Positions 36,558-44,946 of a stretch of DNA of 64,000 nt are shown in pieces. The position numbers and the translations under genes are program-made. The notes below the pieces were generated by a model. The model was given only the letters and a program-made list of their open reading frames with translations, made no database searches and was not told the origin of the DNA. Each line of letters begins with the position of its first letter. Position 1 is the first letter of the stretch. Origin of the DNA: Campylobacter concisus (GTDB lineage Bacteria; Campylobacterota; Campylobacteria; Campylobacterales; Campylobacteraceae); the NCBI RefSeq assembly GCF_003048575.1, contig NZ_PIRZ01000003.1, forward strand, positions 62,001 through 126,000, written 5' to 3'.

Positions 36558-37347
36558 TTTTTCTATTCTCAGGCAAAATCAAATGACCATTTTTGTCTAT
36601 TAAGGAGTATTGGATTAATAAAACATAGCTTGCATCCCAGTAGTGGTTATGCCCAAAACCCTCAATATCGTAGTCCTTATATTTTTCTTCAAAATTTTCA
36701 TAAAGCTTTAAATTTTTTTATTTTTGTTTTGCGCTTATGCCTTCAAATTTTAGGTCTGATATAGAGATAGTATCTTCAAAAACCTCTTTAAATTTCTCAT
36801 AGTCTTCGCCGTAAATTCTTCTAAATAGCTCTTTATCGTCCTTATAAAGCATTAAAGTTAGCTTTGCTGCAAAGTCTCTATATTTTTCACTTATACAACC
36901 TATACTTTCAGATACAAATAAAGCCTTGCTCTCTACAAAGCTATAGCCATACTCTTTTTTTAAGTATTTAATGCACTCCTTTTGGGTTTTGGCTATCCTC
37001 TCTCTAGCTATCTTTTGAGCCTTTTCTTTTAAATTTGGATTTTCTTTTACTATTAGATTATAAAGATCGCTAAAATAGTTATCTCTAAAAGAATTATAGT
37101 CTGACTGGCATATAAAGTCTTCTAAAGAGTATTTTTTAAATTTATATTTGCCCTTGGCATCATAGCAAGCAAAGCTTGGTAAAATAGTATGGCTGCCATA
37201 GTCCATTATGGGATCAAGTGGATAGTCGTTTATCTGCGAAAAGTCAGAGGCAAATTTTATCATAGCTTCGTCTGGGCTTAAAGGCTCGTAAGCATATAAA
37301 TTTAAGCCTATCGTCAAGCTAGCTAATAATATAGTTTTAAATTTCAT
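36541..37347 (-). pseudogene. Paralogue of the 264-residue array protein, cut by an in-frame TAA
   Basis: The first 209 codons (37347 to 36721) encode a signal peptide (ILLASLTIGLNLYAYEP) and a mature part closely similar to the 264-residue protein at 37.7-38.5 kb, including KYKFKKYSLED, SDYNSFRDNYF and RIYGEDYEKFKEVFED. A TAA at 36718-36720 then interrupts it. The same frame continues for 58 codons and still matches the paralogue's C-terminus (QYSLIDKNGHL, LPENRK) until a TAG at 36541-36543. Without the TAA it would be 268 residues, like the intact copy. The TAA lies in an A-rich stretch, so a sequencing error must be excluded. Confidence 0.8.
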
Positions 37348-37378
37348 CCTATTTCCTAGCTGAAGTATCTTAAATGCT

Positions 37379-37714
37379 TTATCTATCTTTTTCTATTATG
37401 CGGTAAATTATATGCAATATAACAATGAATACAATTAAGGCTAAATTTATTAATGTTAGTACTGATATAAATGGTAAAAAAAGAAAGTCTCCAGTATCTG
37501 GATCCCAAAAAGTAGGATCTAAAAGATCTTTTGAGGTATTGTATAAAAAGCTACCACATCCGACCCAAACGTTTAGCGTGACAAATAAAACTAGCTTAAA
37601 AAAGAGCGTATCAAATTTTTGAGAGATCTTTTTAAATAGTGTACTAAGAAAAAGAAAGAGTAAGAATATGCCTATTTCAAAGAAAATTATGATTAAGATA
37701 AAATTTAAACTCAT
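37379..37714 (-). CDS. Small membrane protein of the array
   Basis: The 111-residue protein has three predicted membrane segments (about residues 3-25, 41-58 and 79-103) and a short loop rich in Asp and Pro (DPTFWDPDTGDF) between the second and third. It lies between the two paralogous secreted-protein genes. I recognise no family. It might be an accessory membrane component of the array, or an immunity factor against a membrane-acting toxin that is no longer present; both are guesses. Confidence 0.6.
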   Translation of the reverse strand: MSLNFILIIIFFEIGIFLLFLFLSTLFKKISQKFDTLFFKLVLFVTLNVWVGCGSFLYNTSKDLLDPTFWDPDTGDFLFLPFISVLTLINLALIVFIVILHIIYRIIEKDR

Positions 37715-37741
37715 TAAAATTACTTGTAGAAAATTTATGCA

Positions 37742-38536
37742 CTACTCCTCTTTTCTATTCTCTGGTAAAACTAAATGACCATTTTTGTCTATAAGGGAGT
37801 ATTGGACTAATACTATATAAATTAGATCATGGATTTTGTAATTACCATAATTGCCAGTATAGTCATCATATTTTCTTAAAAACTCAGCATAAGGATTTTT
37901 GTCTGTATTTTTAATACCATTTAGCTCTACTTCTGAGTAAAGTATCGGCACATACTTTAAAGTATCTTCAAATACCTCTTTAAATTTCTCATAGTCTTCG
38001 CCGTAAATTCTTTTAAAAAGCTCTTTATCGTCCTCGTAAAGCATAAGTGCTAGTTTAGCTGTAGAGCTTCTATAGTGTGATTTTATGCAGTGAATAGTAT
38101 TTGACATAACATCAGTATCGTTGCAATTTACCTCAAATTTTTTATAACTACGTGCTATGCACTTTTTCTTACTGTTTTTTATTCTATCCCTATTTATCTT
38201 TTCAGCTTGAACCTTTAAATTTGGTTTTTTTTTTACGATTAGATTATAAAGATCAGCAAAGTAGTTATCTCTAAAAGAGTTATAGTCTGACTGGCATATT
38301 AAATCTTCTAAAGAGTACTTTTTAAATTTATACTTGCCACTATTGTCATAGCATTTAAAGCTAGGAGTAATTGAATTGCCATTATTATAGTTTTCACCAC
38401 ATGATATAAGAATATTAACCTGTAAAAATCCTCCATAAGATGCTTTATTGGTAGACTCGCTCGGCATCATAGGTTCAAAAGCATATAAATTTAAGCTCAT
38501 TAGAAAGCTTAATAATAGTATGTTTTTAAATTTCAT
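37742..38536 (-). CDS. Periplasmic protein of the array, intact paralogue
   Basis: The 264-residue protein starts with a signal peptide (ILLLSFLMSLNLYAFEP). The mature part is Lys/Tyr-rich with about ten cysteines in the first 160 residues, several shared with the broken copy at 36.5-37.3 kb. The block RIYGEDYEKFKEVFED near residue 175 is identical in both. I recognise no family. It is the second gene after the M23-domain protein. Multiple copies downstream of one toxin-like gene suggest an immunity role, not shown directly. Confidence 0.75.
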   Translation of the reverse strand: MKFKNILLLSFLMSLNLYAFEPMMPSESTNKASYGGFLQVNILISCGENYNNGNSITPSFKCYDNSGKYKFKKYSLEDLICQSDYNSFRDNYFADLYNLIVKKKPNLKVQAEKINRDRIKNSKKKCIARSYKKFEVNCNDTDVMSNTIHCIKSHYRSSTAKLALMLYEDDKELFKRIYGEDYEKFKEVFEDTLKYVPILYSEVELNGIKNTDKNPYAEFLRKYDDYTGNYGNYKIHDLIYIVLVQYSLIDKNGHLVLPENRKEE

Positions 38537-39124
38537 TTATATCCTTATATAAATTTATTAATCAGGTAAATATCTTGATGTAAATTTATAAACATCTACG
38601 CTACCATTCCTTTCTTCATATAGCCATAGTTCACAACTATTTTCAGGGCTTGTATCAAATAGTTGAACCAAAAGAGTATTTTTATTTATCCATTTAAAAT
38701 CAAAATCATAAGAATATTTTTTTGTATCATAGGCTATATATCTTATGTTCTTCATACGCTCTATATCTTTTAACTCTGGCTTAGGCGGGAAAAATATCAT
38801 TAAGATCGGTTCTTTCCACATATTAGTTATTGTGTCTGATACGTATGTATATTTGCTTTCACAAAATATTTTTTTTACTAATTTACGACAATCTTTATTT
38901 AAAAGCTTTTTAGGTACCGCCTTTTTCTCCCAACTATTATCATAGTCATCTGTTGCAAATGAGGTACTTATTGCTAAAAATAAAATTAAGACTATTTTAA
39001 AAAATGCAGTTTTCATAGTGTTTCTCCAAACGTGTTTTTATATCCCTCTTTTAGTATCTCTAAAGGATCTGCTAGGTCTTTACGCCTTTTAAATTTATTA
39101 TTTGGATCATTTGTGACGGTTAAA
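38499..39124. repeat. Array duplication, copy B
   Basis: Counterpart of 34947-35567. It covers the last 36 or so codons of the intact M23-protein gene, the 152-residue gene and the signal-peptide codons of the 264-residue gene. Copy B is the one joined to the complete effector-like gene and is probably the parent. Confidence 0.8.
38558..39016 (-). CDS. Candidate periplasmic immunity protein next to the M23-domain protein
   Basis: The 152-residue protein has a signal peptide (IVLILFLAISTSFATDD), so it should reach the periplasm, where an M23-type toxin would act. Its ATG overlaps the stop of the 1139-residue gene by four bases, the tight spacing usual for effector-immunity pairs. The mature part is mixed alpha/beta ([43 protein letters not shown]). 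A diverged copy at 35.0-35.5 kb differs mostly in the central third, the region I would expect to contact the toxin. No known domain is recognised. Confidence 0.75.
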   Translation of the reverse strand: MKTAFFKIVLILFLAISTSFATDDYDNSWEKKAVPKKLLNKDCRKLVKKIFCESKYTYVSDTITNMWKEPILMIFFPPKPELKDIERMKNIRYIAYDTKKYSYDFDFKWINKNTLLVQLFDTSPENSCELWLYEERNGSVDVYKFTSRYLPD

Positions 39125-42100
39125 GGATCATCTTTGTTGGCCCCATTTGTAAAATACTCAAAGTGAAGCATGGTGACTATCTCGTTTTTAATTATTCCTG
39201 GATGCTTTCCATTATTGATCATAAATCCTGCATATCCTATAATCTGACTTTTTCTTACCTTATCGCCTGCTTTTACTTTTACTCTTGAAGGATCGACCTC
39301 TCCATATCTTATTATAAAGCTACCAAATTCTACTGTGTCGTATTGTATCGTTATGTGATTGGTTTTATAGTAAAACCTATCGGTACTCAATACTTCACCA
39401 TCAGCTATAGATACTATCTCTACATTTGATGTAAATGCTTTTTCGTTATCACTAGTTTTGGATACTCTATCCGTATATAGATCTCTTGCAGCATGCTTTC
39501 TACCACCAAGTCTATCCCAATTAAATATAGCCTGACTCTGACCACTGTCTCCTAACATAAGTGTCCAGTCATATTCCATATCTTTATCATTTAAAGGCTT
39601 GATTTTTAGTGGGAAAACTATCTCATTTCCTATCTCTATCTTGACTAAGGCTTCCTCATCTCCATCTTTCCACATACCCTTATCTGCTCTTGTTATACTC
39701 TTTGACTCATTAAAAGAGCTTATGAAGCTATCCATATTATCTTTGCTTAGTAGGTTGATGCCATACTTGGTATCTTGGTTTATCTTTGTTTGACCTGTTT
39801 GGTTTGTATTGCTTTGGTTTTGATAGTTTGCGGAATTTGCTTCATCTATGTAAATTTGATAGCTCTTATTTGTCTTCTCATCACTTTTTAGCTCTTTGCT
39901 TAGCTTATCATCTTCATAGATACTTATCTCATTTGATGAGATATCTTTACTTATATATAAGTAATTATCATTTTTTATCAAAGCATCGTCTTTATTATCA
40001 CTAAGCTTTAATTTAGCATCAAATGCCTTCTCTTTTATAGCATGCTCAAACTCATATATAACTAGCTTATCATCTTTAAATTTAATATATAGAGGTATCT
40101 TTATATCTATCCTTATATGATTTTTGCCATATCTTGTAAAAAACTTAAATTTATCCTTATCACCTTCAAGATATGCAAAAAATACTATAGTATGACCACC
40201 TTGTTTTAGCTTATCTAGATCATCTTTTTGTATAACATCTGAAATTTTAAATGTTATCTCTTTGCCTTTTTGATCTTTTAGAGCTACTACATCTTTTGGA
40301 TTTGATTTGGATAGCTCATCATACTCTTTACTTTTTATGACCTTATATCCCCAAAGTATCTCTTTATATCTCTTACTACCTTTTTCTTGTTTATATATAG
40401 CCTTTAAGCATATTGGCTCATTTGTCTTAAATGGATACTCACTATCAGAGATTACATTTGTTATATGATCTGTTATATCTCTTAACGAGACCTTATTGCT
40501 ATAGCAAAAGTTAGAGTTACTCTTATCTTGATATCCTAAAGATATTACAGCTGTATCAGTGTGAGCATGAATATCTTTAGTGCTATAAACTTTACTTAGA
40601 TCACTTGAATAAAGTATAAATTTAGTATCTCCTTTATTCTCTTTATCTATTGGGATATTAAATGTAGCTGTATATGAGTTCTTGATATCTGAGTCTTCAT
40701 TTTTTACTAAAGATATACTCTCATATATACTTTTATCAAAGCAGTGATGAAGATATATCTTATCTATATCTTCACTTGCCTTACCATCTTCGTTTTCAAT
40801 GATGAGATTATTTATTGTAAGAGTAAGACCTGAACTTGATGCTGATGTAGGCACTATATTGTTGCCATGAGCTAGACGAAGCTTTATATCAAACATAGCT
40901 GAATCTTTATCATCTCTTAAGGTAAAGCTATTCTCTTTGGCGAAATTTAATAAGAAGAAATTTAGGTGTTTGTTGTTAGACGTTTGGTCTTTAAAGTACT
41001 TCATGCTTATAACGCCATCTTCTAGCTTATACTCTATATCATCGCTATTTTGCTTTATGCTAGTAAAGGTAGCACCATTTATCTTATCTTCTTCATTTTT
41101 GTTTTCTTGATAGAGTATTACCGTATCTTTACTCTTTGCATTTTTAAATTTTATCTCTTCATTTTTACTATCTTCATAAGAGTCAAATTTAAAGTCAGTA
41201 AGTATTAGCTCACATAAATTTACCTTGCCGTAGTTTGGCCTACTAGAATTTAGCTCCTTTGGATTTAGCTCACTGCAATCAAATGGAGTCTGACTAGCTA
41301 GAACAACGGTAAATTCGCTCTTTTTAGGTTGAAAGACTCTAATAGGAGTTGTCATCTTTCTTGGACATAGCAAGAGTATATTTTCTTGTTTGTAAAATTC
41401 CTCCTCTCTTTGCCTTAAGAGCTTATTTATTCTTGAAGTGTTTGAAGCATTTGAGCTGATTAAATTTACGCAGTATATGTTTTCAAGGCTAAAGGTCTTT
41501 GTACTTTGAGTGCTTAATAAAGAATTTATCTTTGTAACAAATGGCTGAAATAAAGCCTCACATTTTGATGCATCTGATGCATTTAAATTTGACTCATTTT
41601 CTTGAAGCTTCATAAATTCTAAATGAGTGACGTTTTGGACGATCTCTTTATTGTTTTGGTTTTTTGATTTATATTTTGCTTTGGATATATTTAAATGACT
41701 AAAAACATCTATGCACTCGACAAAATTAACATTTTGCTCATCGCTTTCATAAAGCCCAAACTGAGTTGAAATTTTTTCTCGCAAAAGAGATGTTTTATTG
41801 CTTGCCTCATCACTAAAGCTCTCATATGCTAGCCAAAACCAGGCCTTAAAACGATTTTTGCTTTTGATGTAGCTTGCTAGGGACGGATCAATATTACTTT
41901 TCTTGTTGATATAAAGAAGTGCTAAAAGTGCGACATGCTCTCTTGAAATTTGGCTGTTTTGTGTATCTGAAGTAAGTGAAACGGCTTGTAAATTTTCTAG
42001 TGGAGAGTTGTTTAATTTTTGATTTATCTCTTGGATTAGCGGTGCAAGCTTTTGCTCCAAGATAGCATTTAGCTGATCTTCTGAATTAAATTCAAACTCA

Positions 42101-42432
42101 GGCAAAGTATCGGCACTTCCAGACTTTGCATAAGCCCCTTTTGCGGCATCATTTATCTTTTTAAAAAGCTCATCTGTATCTATCTTTTCTATGGTAGCCG
42201 TACTCGTGGTGTTAGTGATAGTTCGCTTGACATCTTTTATGACTTTGTCTTTGTTGTTTTTATAAATTTGAGCACAAATAAGTTCTATATCATCTTTTAA
42301 GCTAAAGCCATATCCAATAAGTAGTTTGTTGTTAGATATAAATGGCCTACTTATGTCATTGTCATATGAAAATTTTATAATATCTATTAAATTTCTTTTA
42401 AAATTTACATCATTTCTGGGCGTTAGAGGCAT
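39013..42432 (-). CDS. Large M23-peptidase-like protein, candidate secreted effector
   Basis: The protein has 1139 residues from the ATG at 42432 (AAGGAAG upstream); a GTG 12 codons earlier lies upstream of the likely promoter. No signal peptide is seen. The first 220 residues are helical, with LLIGYGFSL and RFKAWFWLAYES recalling phage-lysozyme/pesticin folds, but the catalytic glutamate is not apparent. Residues 350-960 are beta-rich and unassigned. The C-terminus is M23-like: HAARD (zinc ligands His980, Asp984), VKVKAGDKV, and LHFEYF (His1090). The first histidine of the usual HxH is Met1088, so activity is uncertain. Downstream genes encode exported proteins, which fits an effector with immunity proteins. 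Confidence 0.7.
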   Translation of the reverse strand: MPLTPRNDVNFKRNLIDIIKFSYDNDISRPFISNNKLLIGYGFSLKDDIELICAQIYKNNKDKVIKDVKRTITNTTSTATIEKIDTDELFKKINDAAKGAYAKSGSADTLPEFEFNSEDQLNAILEQKLAPLIQEINQKLNNSPLENLQAVSLTSDTQNSQISREHVALLALLYINKKSNIDPSLASYIKSKNRFKAWFWLAYESFSDEASNKTSLLREKISTQFGLYESDEQNVNFVECIDVFSHLNISKAKYKSKNQNNKEIVQNVTHLEFMKLQENESNLNASDASKCEALFQPFVTKINSLLSTQSTKTFSLENIYCVNLISSNASNTSRINKLLRQREEEFYKQENILLLCPRKMTTPIRVFQPKKSEFTVVLASQTPFDCSELNPKELNSSRPNYGKVNLCELILTDFKFDSYEDSKNEEIKFKNAKSKDTVILYQENKNEEDKINGATFTSIKQNSDDIEYKLEDGVISMKYFKDQTSNNKHLNFFLLNFAKENSFTLRDDKDSAMFDIKLRLAHGNNIVPTSASSSGLTLTINNLIIENEDGKASEDIDKIYLHHCFDKSIYESISLVKNEDSDIKNSYTATFNIPIDKENKGDTKFILYSSDLSKVYSTKDIHAHTDTAVISLGYQDKSNSNFCYSNKVSLRDITDHITNVISDSEYPFKTNEPICLKAIYKQEKGSKRYKEILWGYKVIKSKEYDELSKSNPKDVVALKDQKGKEITFKISDVIQKDDLDKLKQGGHTIVFFAYLEGDKDKFKFFTRYGKNHIRIDIKIPLYIKFKDDKLVIYEFEHAIKEKAFDAKLKLSDNKDDALIKNDNYLYISKDISSNEISIYEDDKLSKELKSDEKTNKSYQIYIDEANSANYQNQSNTNQTGQTKINQDTKYGINLLSKDNMDSFISSFNESKSITRADKGMWKDGDEEALVKIEIGNEIVFPLKIKPLNDKDMEYDWTLMLGDSGQSQAIFNWDRLGGRKHAARDLYTDRVSKTSDNEKAFTSNVEIVSIADGEVLSTDRFYYKTNHITIQYDTVEFGSFIIRYGEVDPSRVKVKAGDKVRKSQIIGYAGFMINNGKHPGIIKNEIVTMLHFEYFTNGANKDDPLTVTNDPNNKFKRRKDLADPLEILKEGYKNTFGETL

Positions 42433-42458
42433 TAAACTTCCTTGGAAATTTTTGCTAA

Positions 42459-42464
42459 ATATTA
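42459..42464 (-). promoter_or_regulatory. Putative -10 box of the effector-like array
   Basis: On the minus strand TAATAT lies 27 bases before the ATG at 42432, inside a short palindrome (GCTAA-ATA-TTAGC). A 5' leader of about 19 bases with AAGGAAG would follow. If correct, one promoter could serve the whole array. Confidence 0.4.
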
Positions 42465-42505
42465 GCACAAACTTAAAAAGTATTCAACAATAAAACTTTA
42501 TAGTA

Positions 42506-42531
42506 AAAATTTATGTCAAAAACATAAATTT
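42506..42531 (-). terminator. Terminator after murD
   Basis: AAATTTATGT and ACATAAATTT pair over 10 bp with a five-base A-rich loop, about 45 bases past the murD stop. On the minus strand TTACTAT follows. It separates the murD unit from the effector-like array. Confidence 0.6.
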
Positions 42532-42576
42532 GCATGTTTTTATTTTTAACAAGGCTACTTAAAAGGGTTTGTAAAT

Positions 42577-43794
42577 TTAAAGCGCCTTTATAAACTCTTT
42601 AAATTTATCGCCTCGCTCGGCATAGCTCTTAAACTGATCAAGGCTCGCAGCTGCCGGGCTTAGAAGCGCTATCTCGTTGGTCTTTAGCTCTTTATTTATC
42701 TCATTTACAGCATTTTGTAAAAAATCGCATTTTAAAGCCGGTATGCCAAATTTAGTCGCTAATTTCATGAGTTTGTCACTATTTGAGCCAATGGCGTAAA
42801 TTTTTACTCTTAAACTCTTTAAGCCTTCAAAAAGTGGCGTCATATCAACACCCTTATCATCGCCACCAAGTATTAGATGTATGAAATGATCTTTGTAGCG
42901 TTTAACAGCCTGTATGCTCGCGTCTATGTTAGTCGCTTTTGTGTCATTGACCCAGATTCTGCCATTTTTGTCGCTAAATTCTTCAAGCTTGTTTGCCTCG
43001 ATGACGAAGGTATTTAAAAGCTCTACGTCGCAGCGGTCAAATAAAATTTTTTCCACCGCTAGTGCTAGCAGTGCATCAAGCAAAAATGGCGTTTTAAAAT
43101 TTATATCATCTACGCTTACACCACAAAATTTAGCCAGATCACTCTCATCTTTGTAGGCGATCACTTTTGCCTTTGTTGGTGTGCTGGCGTAAATTTCTGG
43201 CACTATCGCCACGCTACTTTCGCTCATGCTAGCAAGTGGCTTTAGCTTAGCCTTTTCGTATTCGCTCATGTCTCCATGCCAGCTTAGATGATCTGGAGTG
43301 ATCGGTAAAAGCACGTAGATGCCAGGTGTAGCGCGGTTTGTGTAGTACAGGGTAAATGAGCTAGTCTCAAGTATCCAAATTTTAGCGTTTGAGTCTAAAT
43401 TTGCTAGCGCAATGCCGACGTTACCGCCCATGACTGAGCCCTTGCTCTCTAGTAGGTGCTGTGTCATCTTGGTTGTCGTAGTCTTGCCGTTTGTGCCGCT
43501 TATCCAGATATTAAATGGCAGATTTTCTTTATAAATTTCATAAAAATAGTCATACTCGCTTACCAAATTTCTAGCTTTTTTAATAAGCTCATGATAAGGC
43601 GGAATGCCTGGGCTTGGTATCTCTAGGTTGCTTTTTGCTGGATCAAATTCGCTAACTGGCAAAAGAGCGTTGCCAAACTCATCTTTTGAAATTTCACTAA
43701 ATTTATCATCATAGATATCCCAAAATCCATCTTTTATGAAATTTTTAGCGATCGCCTTTATCGTGCTACCGTAGCCAAATAGCGATTTTCTCAT
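42577..43794 (-). CDS. murD: UDP-N-acetylmuramoyl-L-alanine--D-glutamate ligase
   Basis: MurD adds D-glutamate to UDP-MurNAc-L-Ala in the cytoplasm. The protein has 405 residues from the ATG at 43794, which has AAGGAAAG in front and follows the mraY stop by eight bases. The frame extends 22 codons further upstream into mraY, but that part is not conserved-looking. The ATP-binding loop SGTNGKTTTTKM is near residue 98 and the Mur ligase NDTKATN motif is near residue 277. Order mraY-murD matches C. jejuni. Confidence 0.93.
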   Translation of the reverse strand: MRKSLFGYGSTIKAIAKNFIKDGFWDIYDDKFSEISKDEFGNALLPVSEFDPAKSNLEIPSPGIPPYHELIKKARNLVSEYDYFYEIYKENLPFNIWISGTNGKTTTTKMTQHLLESKGSVMGGNVGIALANLDSNAKIWILETSSFTLYYTNRATPGIYVLLPITPDHLSWHGDMSEYEKAKLKPLASMSESSVAIVPEIYASTPTKAKVIAYKDESDLAKFCGVSVDDINFKTPFLLDALLALAVEKILFDRCDVELLNTFVIEANKLEEFSDKNGRIWVNDTKATNIDASIQAVKRYKDHFIHLILGGDDKGVDMTPLFEGLKSLRVKIYAIGSNSDKLMKLATKFGIPALKCDFLQNAVNEINKELKTNEIALLSPAAASLDQFKSYAERGDKFKEFIKAL

Positions 43795-43802
43795 GACTTT
43801 CC

Positions 43803-44867
43803 TTATCTGATCTTTAGCGCAGTTAGTGCGATTAGGTTTGCTAAAAGTGCGATGATCCAAAAGCGAACGATGATCTTATTTTCCGCCCAGCCTTTTATCT
43901 CAAAATGGTGATGTATAGGTGCCATGAGAAAAATTCTGCGTTTGAAAATTTTAAAGCTGCCCACTTGTAAGATAACGCTTAGGGTCTCAACGACAAATAT
44001 GAGGCCGATGATGATGAGCAAAATTTCATTTTTGGTTGCAACGCCCATAAAGCCGATATATGCGCCAACGCTTAGGCTGCCGCTATCGCCCATAAAGACT
44101 TCGGCTGGATGGCAGTTAAACCATAAAAAGCCCATTAATGAGCCAATTAGAGCTGAAGAGACAACAACACTTTCGCCAACGCCTATGATCTTTGGTAAGA
44201 GCAAATATGAGCTAAAGACAGCATGGCCGCAGATATAAGCAAAAACGCCAAGTGTCAGAAGCGAAAATATAGATGGCACAGTAGCTAGCCCGTCAAGCCC
44301 GTCTGTTAAATTTACTGAATTTGAAGCAGCGACTATGACCAGTGTCCAAAAGAAAATGGCAAAAATTTTCATGTCAAAGATCGGTTGCTTATAAAATGGT
44401 AGGTAAAATTCAGTGTTTAACTCTTTGCTAAAGTACAAAAATGATGCGATCAAAAAGGCGATGAGAAATTGAAAAAATAGTTTTGCTTTTGGGCTTAGGC
44501 CGGCGTGATTTTTTGCTCCTAAAATTTTGCTGTAATCGTCCTTGTAGCCAAGCAGCGTAAAGCAAACTAGGCAAAAGAGAGATGTTAAGACAAATGCGTT
44601 ATCAAGCCTTGCGCAAATTACCGTGGAAAGTACGGCTGTGAAGACAAAGACAAGTCCGCCCATAGTCGGCGTTTTGGCCTTTTTTTGGTGAGTTTGTGGG
44701 GCAAGCTCGTAGATAGGCTGGGCGGCATTTTTCGCCTTTGCCCAAGTGATAAATTTGGGCATCAAATAAGTTGTGAGTGCAAAAGCGATAAAAAAAGCAA
44801 TACCAGCACGGACGGTGATGTATTGAAAGATATTAAAATTTAAAATTTCATAGATATAGTAAAACAT
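43803..44867 (-). CDS. mraY: Phospho-N-acetylmuramoyl-pentapeptide transferase
   Basis: MraY transfers phospho-MurNAc-pentapeptide to undecaprenyl phosphate, making lipid I at the inner membrane. The protein of 354 residues has about ten membrane segments and the signatures [26 protein letters not shown] and APIHHHFE with the catalytic aspartates. I chose the ATG at 44867 ([10 protein letters not shown]), which aligns with other Campylobacter MraY starts; the frame is open nine codons further up. It shares its upstream gap with the divergent gpmI gene. Confidence 0.95.
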   Translation of the reverse strand: MFYYIYEILNFNIFQYITVRAGIAFFIAFALTTYLMPKFITWAKAKNAAQPIYELAPQTHQKKAKTPTMGGLVFVFTAVLSTVICARLDNAFVLTSLFCLVCFTLLGYKDDYSKILGAKNHAGLSPKAKLFFQFLIAFLIASFLYFSKELNTEFYLPFYKQPIFDMKIFAIFFWTLVIVAASNSVNLTDGLDGLATVPSIFSLLTLGVFAYICGHAVFSSYLLLPKIIGVGESVVVSSALIGSLMGFLWFNCHPAEVFMGDSGSLSVGAYIGFMGVATKNEILLIIIGLIFVVETLSVILQVGSFKIFKRRIFLMAPIHHHFEIKGWAENKIIVRFWIIALLANLIALTALKIR

Positions 44868-44900
44868 GAGAGCCTTTATTTTTAAAAAAAGCAATTTTAG

Positions 44901-44906
44901 TATAAT
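44901..44906 (+). promoter_or_regulatory. Putative -10 box of gpmI
   Basis: TATAAT lies 41 bases before the gpmI ATG, in the 79-base gap between mraY and gpmI. It is preceded by TTTTAG and followed by AT-rich DNA. The ribosome binding site near 44932 reads AAGGATAA. Confidence 0.5.
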
Positions 44907-44946
44907 GGCCTTAAAAATTATCTAAAATTAAGGATAAATTTTCAAA

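Noticed and set aside
42433-42468. GTG at 42468 as start of the M23-domain protein
   Set aside because: It lies upstream of the likely -10 box and has no ribosome binding site. The ATG at 42432 has AAGGAAG.
33345-42500. The array as a type VI secretion locus
   Set aside because: None of the structural genes (Hcp, VgrG, TssB/C, ClpV) or a PAAR motif is present. Only a link with secretion elsewhere can be proposed.
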